Below are positions 1 through 6,197 of a DNA stretch of 7,404 bases, piece after piece (the stretch's first letter is position 1; every line of letters starts with the position of its first letter). The notes under the pieces are model-generated. The model worked only from the letters and a program-made list of their open reading frames with translations, was not told the DNA's origin and did not search any database. The translations under genes and the position numbers were made by a program. Source of the DNA: an uncultured Gemmatimonadota bacterium (GTDB lineage Bacteria; Gemmatimonadota; Gemmatimonadetes; Longimicrobiales; Gaopeijiaceae); the NCBI GenBank assembly GCA_937136445.1, contig CAKZOQ010000269.1, positions 1 to 7,404 of the forward strand. Reading direction: 5' to 3'.

Positions 1-3000
1 GATTCCATCGAGGATGCGGTGCGATCCGCCGCCCCGTCCCCGTTGCCGTTGGACCCGTTCCCGTTGGCCGGAAGCTTGCCCTTGCTGAGGCGGACCGGAA
101 GCTGACCCGCCAAGCGGACCATCCGGTTCACGTCCTCGATGTCCGTGGGCAACTCCACGGAGATGTCCAGCGAGGTCTTGGCCCACTGGAGTCCGGCGAG
201 CTTCAGAAGCCCCCCGATCTCGTTCTCGGTGGCGCCCTGGAAGACGGGGGTCTTGGCCTCGAAGCCCAGGACCTTGGCTGCCCACCCGAGGTGGGTCTCC
301 AGGACCTGCCCCACATTCATCCGCGAGGGCACACCCAGGGGGTTGAGGACGATCTCCACGGGAGATCCGTCGGGGAGGAACGGCATGTCCTCCTCCGGCG
401 CGATGCGGGCGATGATGCCCTTGTTCCCGTGACGTCCGGCCATCTTGTCGCCTACCGCGATCTTCCGCTTCTCGGCGACGTAGACCTTCACGAGCTGCAC
501 CACACCCGGCGGGAGCTCGTCCGGCTGGAAGACCTTGTCGATCTGCTCTTCGGTCTTCTCACGGATCCGCTGGATCCGCTCGGCGGACTCGTCCACCACC
601 CGGCGGATGCGCTCGCTGGCATCCTTGTTCTGGAGCTTCATCGTGGAGAGATCCACCCGATGGAAGTTGATCCCGTCGATGGTCTCCTTGTCGAGCTTGG
701 TGCCCTCCTCCAGGTACGGCTCCACCGTCCCCTTCTTGAGCATGAGGGCCACGGTGTTGCGGGAGAGGATTTCTCGGAGCTCCTCGTCCCGGGCCTCGGA
801 GATCCGCTGGATCTCTTCGCGCTCCCGGATTCGCAGGTCACCGATCTTGGCGCCGTGCTCCTTCTCCAGAAGCGCGTCGTCGATGCGCCGGCTGAAGATC
901 TTCACGTCGATGACGGTGCCGGTCATCCCAGGCGACACGCGCAGGGACGAATCCTTCACGTCCTTGGCCTTCTCGCCGAAGATGGCGGTGAGGAGCTTCT
1001 CCTCCGGGGAGAGCTCGGTCTCGCCCTTGGGCGTGATCTTCCCCACCAGGATGTCGCCGCTCTTCACCCGGGCTCCGATGCGGACGATGCCGCGCTCGTC
1101 GAGGTCCACGAGGGACTCCTCGGCGACGTTGGGGATCTCCCGGGTGATCTCCTCCATGCCGCGCTTGGTGTCGCGGACGTGGAGCTCCAGCTCCTGGATG
1201 TGGATGGAGGTGAGGTCGTCGTCGCGCACCAGCTTCTCGCTGATGACGATGGCGTCCTCGTAGTTGTACCCGTACCAGGGCATGAAGGCGACCTGGATGT
1301 TGCGGCCCAGGGCCAGCTCTCCGTTGTCGGTGCTGGGGCCGTCGGCAATGATGTCGCCGGGCTTCACGTCTTCACCCACCTTCACCAGCGGACGCTGGTT
1401 GATGGCGGTGTCCTGGTTGGTCCTCCAGTACTTCCGGAGGTTGTAGCGATCGAACTGGGCCAGCTTGGCCAGCGGCTGATCGCTGCTCCCCGGGGAGACG
1501 TGGCCCGTGTCCACCACGATCTCGTCGGCGGTGACGTGCACCACGGTCCCACCCCGGCGGGCGGTGATGACCGAGCCGGAGTCCGAAGCCACCTTGGCCT
1601 CCAGACCGGTACCCACCAGCGGCGCATCCGTGTAGAGGAGCGGCACCGCCTGGCGCTGCATGTTGGAGCCCATCAGGGCCCGGTTCGCGTCGTCGTGCTC
1701 CAGGAAGGGGATCATGGCCGCCGCCACCGAGACCATCTGGTCCGGAGCCACGTCCATGTAGTCGATCTCCTCCGGGCGCAGGAGGGGGAAGTCGCCCCGC
1801 TCCCGGCAGAGGACGAACTCGTTCTCGAAGGTCCCGTCCTCCGCCACCGGCGCGTTGGCCTGGGCGATACGGACCTCCTCCTCCTCGTTCGCCGAGAGCC
1901 ATTCGATGGTCTCGGACACCTTGCCGTCCACCACCTTGCGGTACGGCGTCTCCACGAAGCCCAGATCGTTGATCCGGGAGTACGTGGTGAGGGAGGTGAT
2001 GAGCCCGATGTTCGGGCCCTCCGGCGTCTCGATGGGGCACATCCGCCCGTAGTGGGAATAGTGGACGTCCCGCACCTCGAACCCGGCGCGCTCCCGCGTC
2101 AGACCACCGGGACCCAGCGCCGAGAGCCGACGCTTGTGCGTCATCTCGGCCAGGGGGTTGGTCTGATCCATGAACTGGGAGAGCTGGCTGGACCCGAAGA
2201 AGGCCTGGATCACCGCGGACACCGTCCGGGCGTTCACCAGATCATCGATGTTCACCTTCTCGGGATCGGTGTTGATGGACATCCGCTCCTTCACCAGCCG
2301 AGCCATGCGGGACAGACCCACACTGAACTGGTTGGCGATGAGCTCGCCCACGGTCCGGATGCGCCGGTTCCCCAGGTGGTCGATGTCGTCCGTGAACCCG
2401 CGACCCTCACTCAGGTCGATGAGGTACGAGACGATGGCCGTGAAGTCGTCGGCGGTGAGGACCGTCTCGTTGGACGGCACGTCCACCTTGAGCCGCTGGT
2501 TGATCTTGTAGCGGCCCACCCGACCGAGGTCGTAGCGCTTGGGATTGAAGAAGACCCGGTCCAGTGCCTCGCGGGCGGTCTGGAGATTCGGGGCCTCGCC
2601 GGGACGCAGGAGGGAGTAGATGGCGTGAAGCGCCTCCTCCTCGTTCTCGGTGGGGTCCTTCTTGAGGGTGTTCTTGATGAGGGGGCTCTCTCCGCGGACG
2701 GCTTCCTTGCCCGTCTGGTAGAGCACGAGCTTCTTGGTGCCGAGACGCTCGAGGAAGCCCATGATCTCCTCGTCGATCTCGTCGCCGTCGAGGATCATGA
2801 TCTCGCCGGTGTCCGGGTCGATGACCTCCTGGGCCACGACCTTCCCCTCCAGGTCCTCCAGGGGCACCGCGCCCTTCCCCTTCAGCTTGACCTCGCCCAC
2901 CTCGTAGAAGAGCTGGAAGATCTCGGGGTTCGACGAGAAGCCCAGGGCCCGCAGGAGTGCGGTGGCCGGGAACTTCTTCTTCTTGTCGATGTGGACGTAG

Positions 3001-3629
3001 CAGACGTCGTTGATGTCGATGGTGAACTCCACCCACGACCCCCGGAAGGGGATGATGCGCGCGCTGAAGAGGCGCGTGCCGTTGGGATGGATGTTCTCCT
3101 CGAAGACGACGCCCGGGGAGCGGTGAAGCTGGCTGACCACCACACGCTCGGCCCCGTTGATGATGAAGGTGCCCAGCTCCGTGAGGAGAGGCAGATCACC
3201 GAGGTAGACTTCCTTCTCGATGATGTCCTTCGGACGGCGGGAGTCGAGCTCCTCCTGCGTGAGCTTCCGCTTCTTCTTGGAAGAACCGTCGTCCTCCAGC
3301 TCCTCCCACACGACCAGACGCAGCGTCGCCTTCAGCGGCGCCGCATAGGTCATGTCGCGCTCGATGCACTCCTCCACGGAGTACTTCGGCTCGCCGAGGA
3401 CGGCCGAGACGAACTCGAGGGTGAAGTTGTTATTGACATCCGAGATGGGGAAGATCTCCCCGAACACCCGGTCGAGGCCGAAATCCCACTGTTCCTCGAG
3501 CGGAACCTCGGATTCGACAAGCTTCTCGAACGACCGGATCTGGACGTCGAGTAGATTGGGCATCGGCATGACCGAGTCGAGCTTCGCAAAGCTGACGATC
3601 GGTCGATTGTCCTTACGCTTCAGTTCCAA
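1..3629 (-). CDS. rpoB: RNA polymerase beta subunit RpoB (3' end outside window)
   Basis: Beta subunit of DNA-directed RNA polymerase; with beta' it forms the catalytic cleft that makes RNA from NTPs. The frame stays open from a TTG at 3629-3627 to the window edge, giving 1209 codons; the final clamp-binding part (LYDGRTG onward, roughly 120 residues in relatives) is missing. An in-frame TAA at 3644-3642 lies just upstream, and an SD-like GGGGGA (3641-3636) sits 6 nt before TTG, so TTG is the best start. Visible landmarks are RSPGVVFEE near residue 170, the rifampicin pocket FFGSSQLSQFMDQ (477-489) with D488, H498 and S503 matching E. coli D516, H526 and S531, then PIETPEGPNIGL, and GDKMAGRHGNKG (1060-1071) with the substrate-contacting lysines K1062 and K1070. 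The rifampicin-site residues are of the sensitive type. After LLKLAGL (about residue 1147) there is an insertion of at least 62 residues ending in a Gly/Asn-rich tract. rpoC would be expected next. Confidence 0.98.
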   Translation of the reverse strand, partial: MELKRKDNRPIVSFAKLDSVMPMPNLLDVQIRSFEKLVESEVPLEEQWDFGLDRVFGEIFPISDVNNNFTLEFVSAVLGEPKYSVEECIERDMTYAAPLKATLRLVVWEELEDDGSSKKKRKLTQEELDSRRPKDIIEKEVYLGDLPLLTELGTFIINGAERVVVSQLHRSPGVVFEENIHPNGTRLFSARIIPFRGSWVEFTIDINDVCYVHIDKKKKFPATALLRALGFSSNPEIFQLFYEVGEVKLKGKGAVPLEDLEGKVVAQEVIDPDTGEIMILDGDEIDEEIMGFLERLGTKKLVLYQTGKEAVRGESPLIKNTLKKDPTENEEEALHAIYSLLRPGEAPNLQTAREALDRVFFNPKRYDLGRVGRYKINQRLKVDVPSNETVLTADDFTAIVSYLIDLSEGRGFTDDIDHLGNRRIRTVGELIANQFSVGLSRMARLVKERMSINTDPEKVNIDDLVNARTVSAVIQAFFGSSQLSQFMDQTNPLAEMTHKRRLSALGPGGLTRERAGFEVRDVHYSHYGRMCPIETPEGPNIGLITSLTTYSRINDLGFVETPYRKVVDGKVSETIEWLSANEEEEVRIAQANAPVAEDGTFENEFVLCRERGDFPLLRPEEIDYMDVAPDQMVSVAAAMIPFLEHDDANRALMGSNMQRQAVPLLYTDAPLVGTGLEAKVASDSGSVITARRGGTVVHVTADEIVVDTGHVSPGSSDQPLAKLAQFDRYNLRKYWRTNQDTAINQRPLVKVGEDVKPGDIIADGPSTDNGELALGRNIQVAFMPWYGYNYEDAIVISEKLVRDDDLTSIHIQELELHVRDTKRGMEEITREIPNVAEESLVDLDERGIVRIGARVKSGDILVGKITPKGETELSPEEKLLTAIFGEKAKDVKDSSLRVSPGMTGTVIDVKIFSRRIDDALLEKEHGAKIGDLRIREREEIQRISEARDEELREILSRNTVALMLKKGTVEPYLEEGTKLDKETIDGINFHRVDLSTMKLQNKDASERIRRVVDESAERIQRIREKTEEQIDKVFQPDELPPGVVQLVKVYVAEKRKIAVGDKMAGRHGNKGIIARIAPEEDMPFLPDGSPVEIVLNPLGVPSRMNVGQVLETHLGWAAKVLGFEAKTPVFQGATENEIGGLLKLAGLQWAKTSLDISVELPTDIEDVNRMVRLAGQLPVRLSKGKLPANGNGSNGNGDGAADRTASSME
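33..65 (-). repeat. Gly/Asn-rich low-complexity tract in RpoB insertion
   Basis: Eleven codons read NGNGSNGNGDG, built from loosely repeated GTTGCC/GTTCCC-like hexamers on the + strand. The tract lies inside the RpoB insertion, between the conserved LLKLAGL segment and the LYDGRTG segment expected beyond the window. It is probably a flexible, solvent-exposed linker. The reading frame is intact through it. Confidence 0.75.
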
Positions 3630-3635
3630 CGTGAG

Positions 3636-3641
3636 TCCCCC
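3636..3641 (-). promoter_or_regulatory. Ribosome binding site of rpoB, supports TTG start
   Basis: On the minus strand GGGGGA is followed by six bases (CTCACG) and then TTG. An in-frame TAA directly upstream (3644-3642) excludes any longer protein. There is no ATG or GTG with an equally good ribosome binding site before the conserved N-terminal region (LDSVMPMPNLLDVQ), so this site decides the start. Confidence 0.7.
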
Positions 3642-3712
3642 TTACCGGTTCCCCCGCCCCGAATGGGACGGGAGTCGGGCGTCTCGTGGTCAACATGGGT
3701 CAAGCGCGCAAA

Positions 3713-3759
3713 TCCCCGGTCCACCGACGCATCCCGGATGGGAGCGTCGGTGGCGGGGA
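3713..3759 (-). promoter_or_regulatory. Long hairpin in rplL-rpoB spacer, proximal to rpoB
   Basis: The arms CCACCGACGC (3721-3730) and GCGTCGGTGG (3744-3753) are a perfect 10-bp inverted repeat. The stem continues inward with TCCC/GGGA (3732-3735 with 3740-3743) around a 4-nt loop, and outward with TCCCC/GGGGA (3713-3717 with 3755-3759) across a small internal loop: 19 pairs in all. No U-tract follows on the transcribed strand, so it does not look like an intrinsic terminator. In E. coli the rplL-rpoB spacer carries an RNase III processing site; a similar role here is an inference from position and shape. Confidence 0.6.
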
Positions 3760-3774
3760 CCCACGCGGATCGCC

Positions 3775-3811
3775 CGAGGGAATCCGCGGCGCGACGCGCC
3801 GGGATTCCTCG
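3775..3811 (-). promoter_or_regulatory. Second long hairpin in rplL-rpoB spacer
   Basis: CGAGG plus AATCC (3775-3785, with G3780 bulged) pairs with GGATTCCTCG (3802-3811). An inner CGGCGC/GCGCCG stem (3787-3792 with 3796-3801) closes a 3-nt loop and leaves G3786 bulged, for about 16 pairs. It lies 56 nt after the rplL stop and has no U-tract. Together with the hairpin at 3713-3759 it makes a tandem structure in the 238-nt spacer, a candidate for RNase III cleavage, transcript stabilisation or partial attenuation before rpoB. Confidence 0.55.
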
Positions 3812-3867
3812 AGCTGCAGAGCGTGCGCCGTACCCGTAGGCCGGACGCGGAAAGCTCCTGATGGTGT

Positions 3868-4248
3868 CTACTTCAGCTCGACGGTGGCGCCGACGTCCTC
3901 GAGCTTGGCCTTCATCTGCTCGGCCTCGTCCTTGGTCACCGCCTCCTTGATGTTGCCCGGGGCGCCGTCGACGACCTCCTTCGCCTCCTTCAGACCCAGG
4001 CCGGTGAGCTCGCGCACCACCTTGATGACCTGGATCTTCTTGTCGCCGATGGCCTCGAGAACGACATCGAACTCGTCCTTCTCTTCCTCGGCGGCCTCAC
4101 CGGCTCCGCCGGCGCCCGGCGCGGCAGCCACGGGGGCGGCCACGGCGGTAACGTTGAACTTCTCCTTGAACGCGTCAACGAACTCGGACAGCTCGAGAAC
4201 GGTCATGTTCCCGATGGTGTCGAGCAGCTCTTCGTGGTTGGTAGCCAT
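3868..4248 (-). CDS. rplL: Ribosomal protein L7/L12
   Basis: The multicopy stalk protein of the large subunit; its C-terminal domains recruit EF-Tu, EF-G and other GTPase factors. The 126-residue length is typical. Three parts are visible: an N-terminal dimerisation and L10-binding domain (about 1-35), an Ala/Gly/Pro-rich hinge (about 36-52) running into an acidic stretch, and a C-terminal factor-binding domain (about 59-126) containing KKIQVIKVVRELTGLGLKEA, the conserved lysine-rich helix. It starts at ATG 4248-4246; upstream are AGGAG (spacing about 11) and a nearer AGGA. It follows rplJ after 105 nt and precedes rpoB by 238 nt. L7/L12 is needed in several copies per ribosome, so its separate, structured upstream spacer may allow stronger translation than rplJ. 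No anomalies are seen. Confidence 0.98.
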   Translation of the reverse strand: MATNHEELLDTIGNMTVLELSEFVDAFKEKFNVTAVAAPVAAAPGAGGAGEAAEEEKDEFDVVLEAIGDKKIQVIKVVRELTGLGLKEAKEVVDGAPGNIKEAVTKDEAEQMKAKLEDVGATVELK

Positions 4249-4272
4249 TGTCCTGGTTTCTCCTGATTCTTC

Positions 4273-4288
4273 CCGGCTTCAGTGCCGG
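4273..4288 (-). promoter_or_regulatory. Hairpin just upstream of rplL ribosome binding site
   Basis: CCGGC (4273-4277) pairs with GCCGG (4284-4288) around a 6-nt loop. It ends about ten bases before the AGGAG of rplL on the transcribed strand. It is the last of three stem-loops in the rplJ-rplL spacer. Its position suggests an influence on rplL translation or an mRNA processing end, but it is short and could be chance in GC-rich DNA. Confidence 0.35.
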
Positions 4289-4306
4289 CGATTGGTTGGT
4301 TCCTGT

Positions 4307-4325
4307 GGGAACGCACCCGCGTCCC
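4307..4325 (-). promoter_or_regulatory. Hairpin in rplJ-rplL spacer
   Basis: GGGA (4307-4310) and CGC (4312-4314) pair with TCCC (4322-4325) and GCG (4319-4321): seven pairs with one bulged A and a 4-nt loop. There is no U-tract on the minus strand, so it is not a standard terminator. Confidence 0.35.
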
Positions 4326-4336
4326 TCGACTGATGT

Positions 4337-4351
4337 GCCCGGGATGCGGGC
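4337..4351 (-). promoter_or_regulatory. Hairpin directly after rplJ stop
   Basis: GCCCG (4337-4341) pairs with CGGGC (4347-4351) around a 5-nt loop, beginning two bases after the rplJ TAG. It is followed by ACATCAG rather than Ts, so read-through into rplL is expected. It may slow 3' decay or ribosome passage, but the evidence is only the inverted repeat. Confidence 0.35.
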
Positions 4352-4353
4352 TG

Positions 4354-4884
4354 CTAATCTCCGGCCTGCTCCTTCTCCTGCTTGTAGGCATCCAGGAGGC
4401 CGGCCATCTCCTGGAGCTTGCCACCGAGGGCGCTGGCGAGCGCCGACATCGGCGCCTCCATGGCCCCGGCCAGCTCGGCGTAGAGCTGCTCCCGGGGCGG
4501 CAGGTCCGCGATGCGCCCGATGGCTTCCGCGTCGAGAACCTTCTCGTTGAGGATCCCGACCTTCAGCGTCGGCCTGTCGTCGTGCTCCTTGGCGAAGTCA
4601 CGGATGGCCTTGGCGGCGAGCACCACGTCGTCGTAGCCGAACACCATGCCCGTGGGGCCAGTGAGGCTCTCGGTGATGTCCGGGAGATCCGTATCTCCCA
4701 GCGCTCGCTTGGCCAACCGGTTCTTCACCACCACGTACTCGGCCCCGGAATCCCGGAGCGAGCTCCGCAACTTCGTCATGGACTTCACGTCCAGACCGGA
4801 GAAGTCGGTGAGGTAGATCGCCGGAGCCCGGCCGAGGCGATCGCGCAGCTCGGCGACGAAGACTTCCTTCTCCGTCCGCTTCAT
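4354..4884 (-). CDS. rplJ: Ribosomal protein L10
   Basis: L10 anchors the L7/L12 dimers to 23S rRNA at the base of the GTPase stalk. The 176-residue product has the usual length. The N-terminal rRNA-binding domain shows MKRTEKEVFVAELRDRL, YLTDFSGLDV (24-33) and VVVKNRLAKRAL (51-62), all typical of the family. The C-terminal part (about 130-176) is helical and alanine-rich, as expected for the L7/L12 docking helix. The ATG at 4884-4882 is preceded by GCAGGAG (4897-4891) with a 6-nt spacer, and it overlaps the rplA stop as ATGA, which suggests translational coupling to L1. Because of that overlap there is no intergenic leader for the L10 autoregulatory site known upstream of rplJ in E. coli; any such site would have to lie inside rplA or further upstream. 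Confidence 0.98.
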   Translation of the reverse strand: MKRTEKEVFVAELRDRLGRAPAIYLTDFSGLDVKSMTKLRSSLRDSGAEYVVVKNRLAKRALGDTDLPDITESLTGPTGMVFGYDDVVLAAKAIRDFAKEHDDRPTLKVGILNEKVLDAEAIGRIADLPPREQLYAELAGAMEAPMSALASALGGKLQEMAGLLDAYKQEKEQAGD

Positions 4885-5582
4885 GCCGTGCTCCTGCGGT
4901 AGAGGTTCGGATCGATGGAGACGCCCGGTCCCATGGTGCTGGAGACGGTGACGCTCTTCACGTAGGCGCCCTTTGCTCCGGCAGGACGGGCCCGCACGAT
5001 CTGATCCATGAAGGACCGGAGATTCTCGTGGAGCTGATCCTCGGTGAAGGAAACCTTACCGATGGGCGCGTGAATGTTCCCCGTCTTGTCGACGCGGAAC
5101 TCGATCTTTCCTGCCTTGAACTCCTCCACAGCCGTCCCCACATCCATCGTGACCGTACCGGCCTTCGGCGTGGGCATGAGGCCGCGAGGACCGAGGATTC
5201 GACCGAGTGGCCCCACCTTCCCCATCATGTCCGGGGTGGTGATGGCCACGTCGAAATCCAGCCAACCCTCCTTGATCTGATCGACGTACTCCACACCTAC
5301 GTAGTCGGCGCCGGCGGCCTCGGCCTCATCGGCCTTGGGCCCCGCGGCGATGACCAGGACCCGGGTGCTCTTCCCGGTTCCGTGGGGGAGCACCGTCGTC
5401 CCGCGAACGATCTGATCCGCCTGACGCGGATCCACCCCCAGGCGCGTCGCCACCTCGACGGTCTCGTCGAAGTTGGCGAAGGCCAGCTCGCGAACGAGGC
5501 GTACGGCCTCGTCGGGCTGGAACCTTGCGCCGGTGGGCACTGCCGCGCGAGCCGCGGCGTAGCGCTTCCCGTGTTTCGCCAT
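4881..5582 (-). CDS. rplA: Ribosomal protein L1
   Basis: L1 forms the mobile stalk beside the ribosomal E site and in many bacteria also represses its own mRNA by binding an rRNA-like structure. The 233 residues match the family length. The signature GRILGPRGLMPTPKAGTVT (127-145) is intact, and the N-terminal MAKHGKRY and the DKTGNIHAPIGKVSF segment (165-179) are characteristic. The ATG at 5582-5580 has GAGAGG about five bases upstream. The gene overlaps rplJ by four bases but is separated from rplK by an unusually roomy 183-nt spacer with several inverted repeats, so it may have its own translational control. The reading frame shows no damage. Confidence 0.98.
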   Translation of the reverse strand: MAKHGKRYAAARAAVPTGARFQPDEAVRLVRELAFANFDETVEVATRLGVDPRQADQIVRGTTVLPHGTGKSTRVLVIAAGPKADEAEAAGADYVGVEYVDQIKEGWLDFDVAITTPDMMGKVGPLGRILGPRGLMPTPKAGTVTMDVGTAVEEFKAGKIEFRVDKTGNIHAPIGKVSFTEDQLHENLRSFMDQIVRARPAGAKGAYVKSVTVSSTMGPGVSIDPNLYRRSTA

Positions 5583-5593
5583 CGTACCTCTCG

Positions 5594-5638
5594 AGCCGTC
5601 TCATGAACCCTCCCACGGCTGGCGGCTCACATCCGTGG
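5594..5638 (-). promoter_or_regulatory. Two mutually exclusive hairpins before rplA; possible L1 target
   Basis: Hairpin A pairs CCACGG (5613-5618) with CCGTGG (5633-5638), with a 14-nt loop. Hairpin B pairs AGCCGT (5594-5599) with ACGGCT (5615-5620), with a 15-nt loop. They share bases 5615-5618, so only one can form at a time. Hairpin B ends a few bases before the rplA ribosome binding site. On the RNA strand the segment includes GUGGGAGG, which I recall from the L1-binding region of 23S rRNA, although such a short match can be chance. An L1 feedback site is a hypothesis. Confidence 0.35.
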
Positions 5639-5733
5639 TTCCGGGCGAGGGCGTTCGGCCCCCTGAATCACTTCGGTCCTGCTTTGCTGCTCATTTCGTC
5701 CTGCGGCCGCGAGCGAACCCGCGGATCCTGCGA

Positions 5734-5758
5734 GCGCCGACCGTCTTCGGGCCGGCGC
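5734..5758 (-). promoter_or_regulatory. Hairpin shortly after rplK stop
   Basis: GCGCCG (5734-5739) and CGGCGC (5753-5758) form six GC pairs, with a possible CC/GG continuation inside the 13-nt loop. It starts seven bases after the rplK stop. No run of T follows on the minus strand, so it is at most a weak attenuator or an RNA-processing or stability element. A further GC stem, CCGCG/CGCGG (5707-5711 with 5720-5724), lies downstream. Confidence 0.4.
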
Positions 5759-5765
5759 GACCTGC

Positions 5766-6194
5766 CTAGGGCTTGATCTCCACGCCCATGGAGCGAGCGG
5801 TGCCCGCCACCTGGCGCATGGCAGCCTCGATGTCGTTGGCGTTGAGATCCGGCATCTTCGTCTCCGCGATCTCCTTGAGCTGCGCCTGGGTCAGCTTCTT
5901 CTGGACCTTCTCCCGATTCGGCACCCCGGATGCCGACTCGATCCCCAACGCCTTCTTGATGAGGACCGCTGCCGGCGGGGTCTTGGTGATGAAGGAGAAC
6001 GAGCGGTCTGCGAAGACCGTGATCTCCACCGGAATCGTCAGGCCCTGCTTGTCCGACGTCTTCGCGTTGAACTGCTTGCAGAACTCCATGATGTTGACGC
6101 CGTGCTGACCCAGCGCGGGGCCCACGGGGGGTGCAGGATTGGCCTGCCCGCCCGGTACCTGGAGCTTGATGAAGCCGATGACCTTCTTTGCCAT
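5766..6194 (-). CDS. rplK: Ribosomal protein L11
   Basis: L11 binds the GTPase-associated centre of 23S rRNA and contributes to factor binding and, in many bacteria, to RelA activation by uncharged tRNA. The 142-residue length is standard. The N-terminal domain has PAPPVGPALGQHGVNIMEFC (20-39), the proline-rich segment that forms the thiostrepton pocket; the C-terminal domain (about 75-142) with KKALGIESASG and MPDLNANDIEAAMR binds rRNA. The ATG at 6194-6192 is three bases after the nusG TAG, and its probable ribosome binding site, AAGGG, lies inside the end of nusG, which suggests coupled translation. Downstream, 183 nt separate it from rplA, much more than the few bases found in E. coli. 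Confidence 0.98.
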   Translation of the reverse strand: MAKKVIGFIKLQVPGGQANPAPPVGPALGQHGVNIMEFCKQFNAKTSDKQGLTIPVEITVFADRSFSFITKTPPAAVLIKKALGIESASGVPNREKVQKKLTQAQLKEIAETKMPDLNANDIEAAMRQVAGTARSMGVEIKP

Positions 6195-6197
6195 TGT

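Noticed and set aside
291..3554. A 1087-codon open frame on the + strand, antisense to rpoB
   Set aside because: It is codon-register aligned with rpoB, so it stays open simply because rpoB avoids TTA, CTA and TCA codons, as expected at high GC. Its translation is rich in His, Leu, Val and Asp with no recognisable domain, while the opposite strand is unmistakable RpoB.
3688..3703. Two TTGACC boxes ten bases apart on the minus strand in the rplL-rpoB spacer, as -35 elements of an rpoB promoter
   Set aside because: The region 16-18 bases downstream of either box is GC-rich with nothing resembling TATAAT, so a sigma70 promoter is not supported.
3686..4333. A 215-codon + strand frame antisense to rplL
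   Set aside because: Most of it mirrors rplL on the other strand as Ser/Ala-rich low complexity, and the rest runs through hairpin arms of the spacer.
5525..5776. An 83-codon + strand frame across the rplK-rplA spacer
   Set aside because: It overlaps the start of rplA and the end of rplK in antisense and has no recognisable protein features; it fits a chance GC-rich frame.
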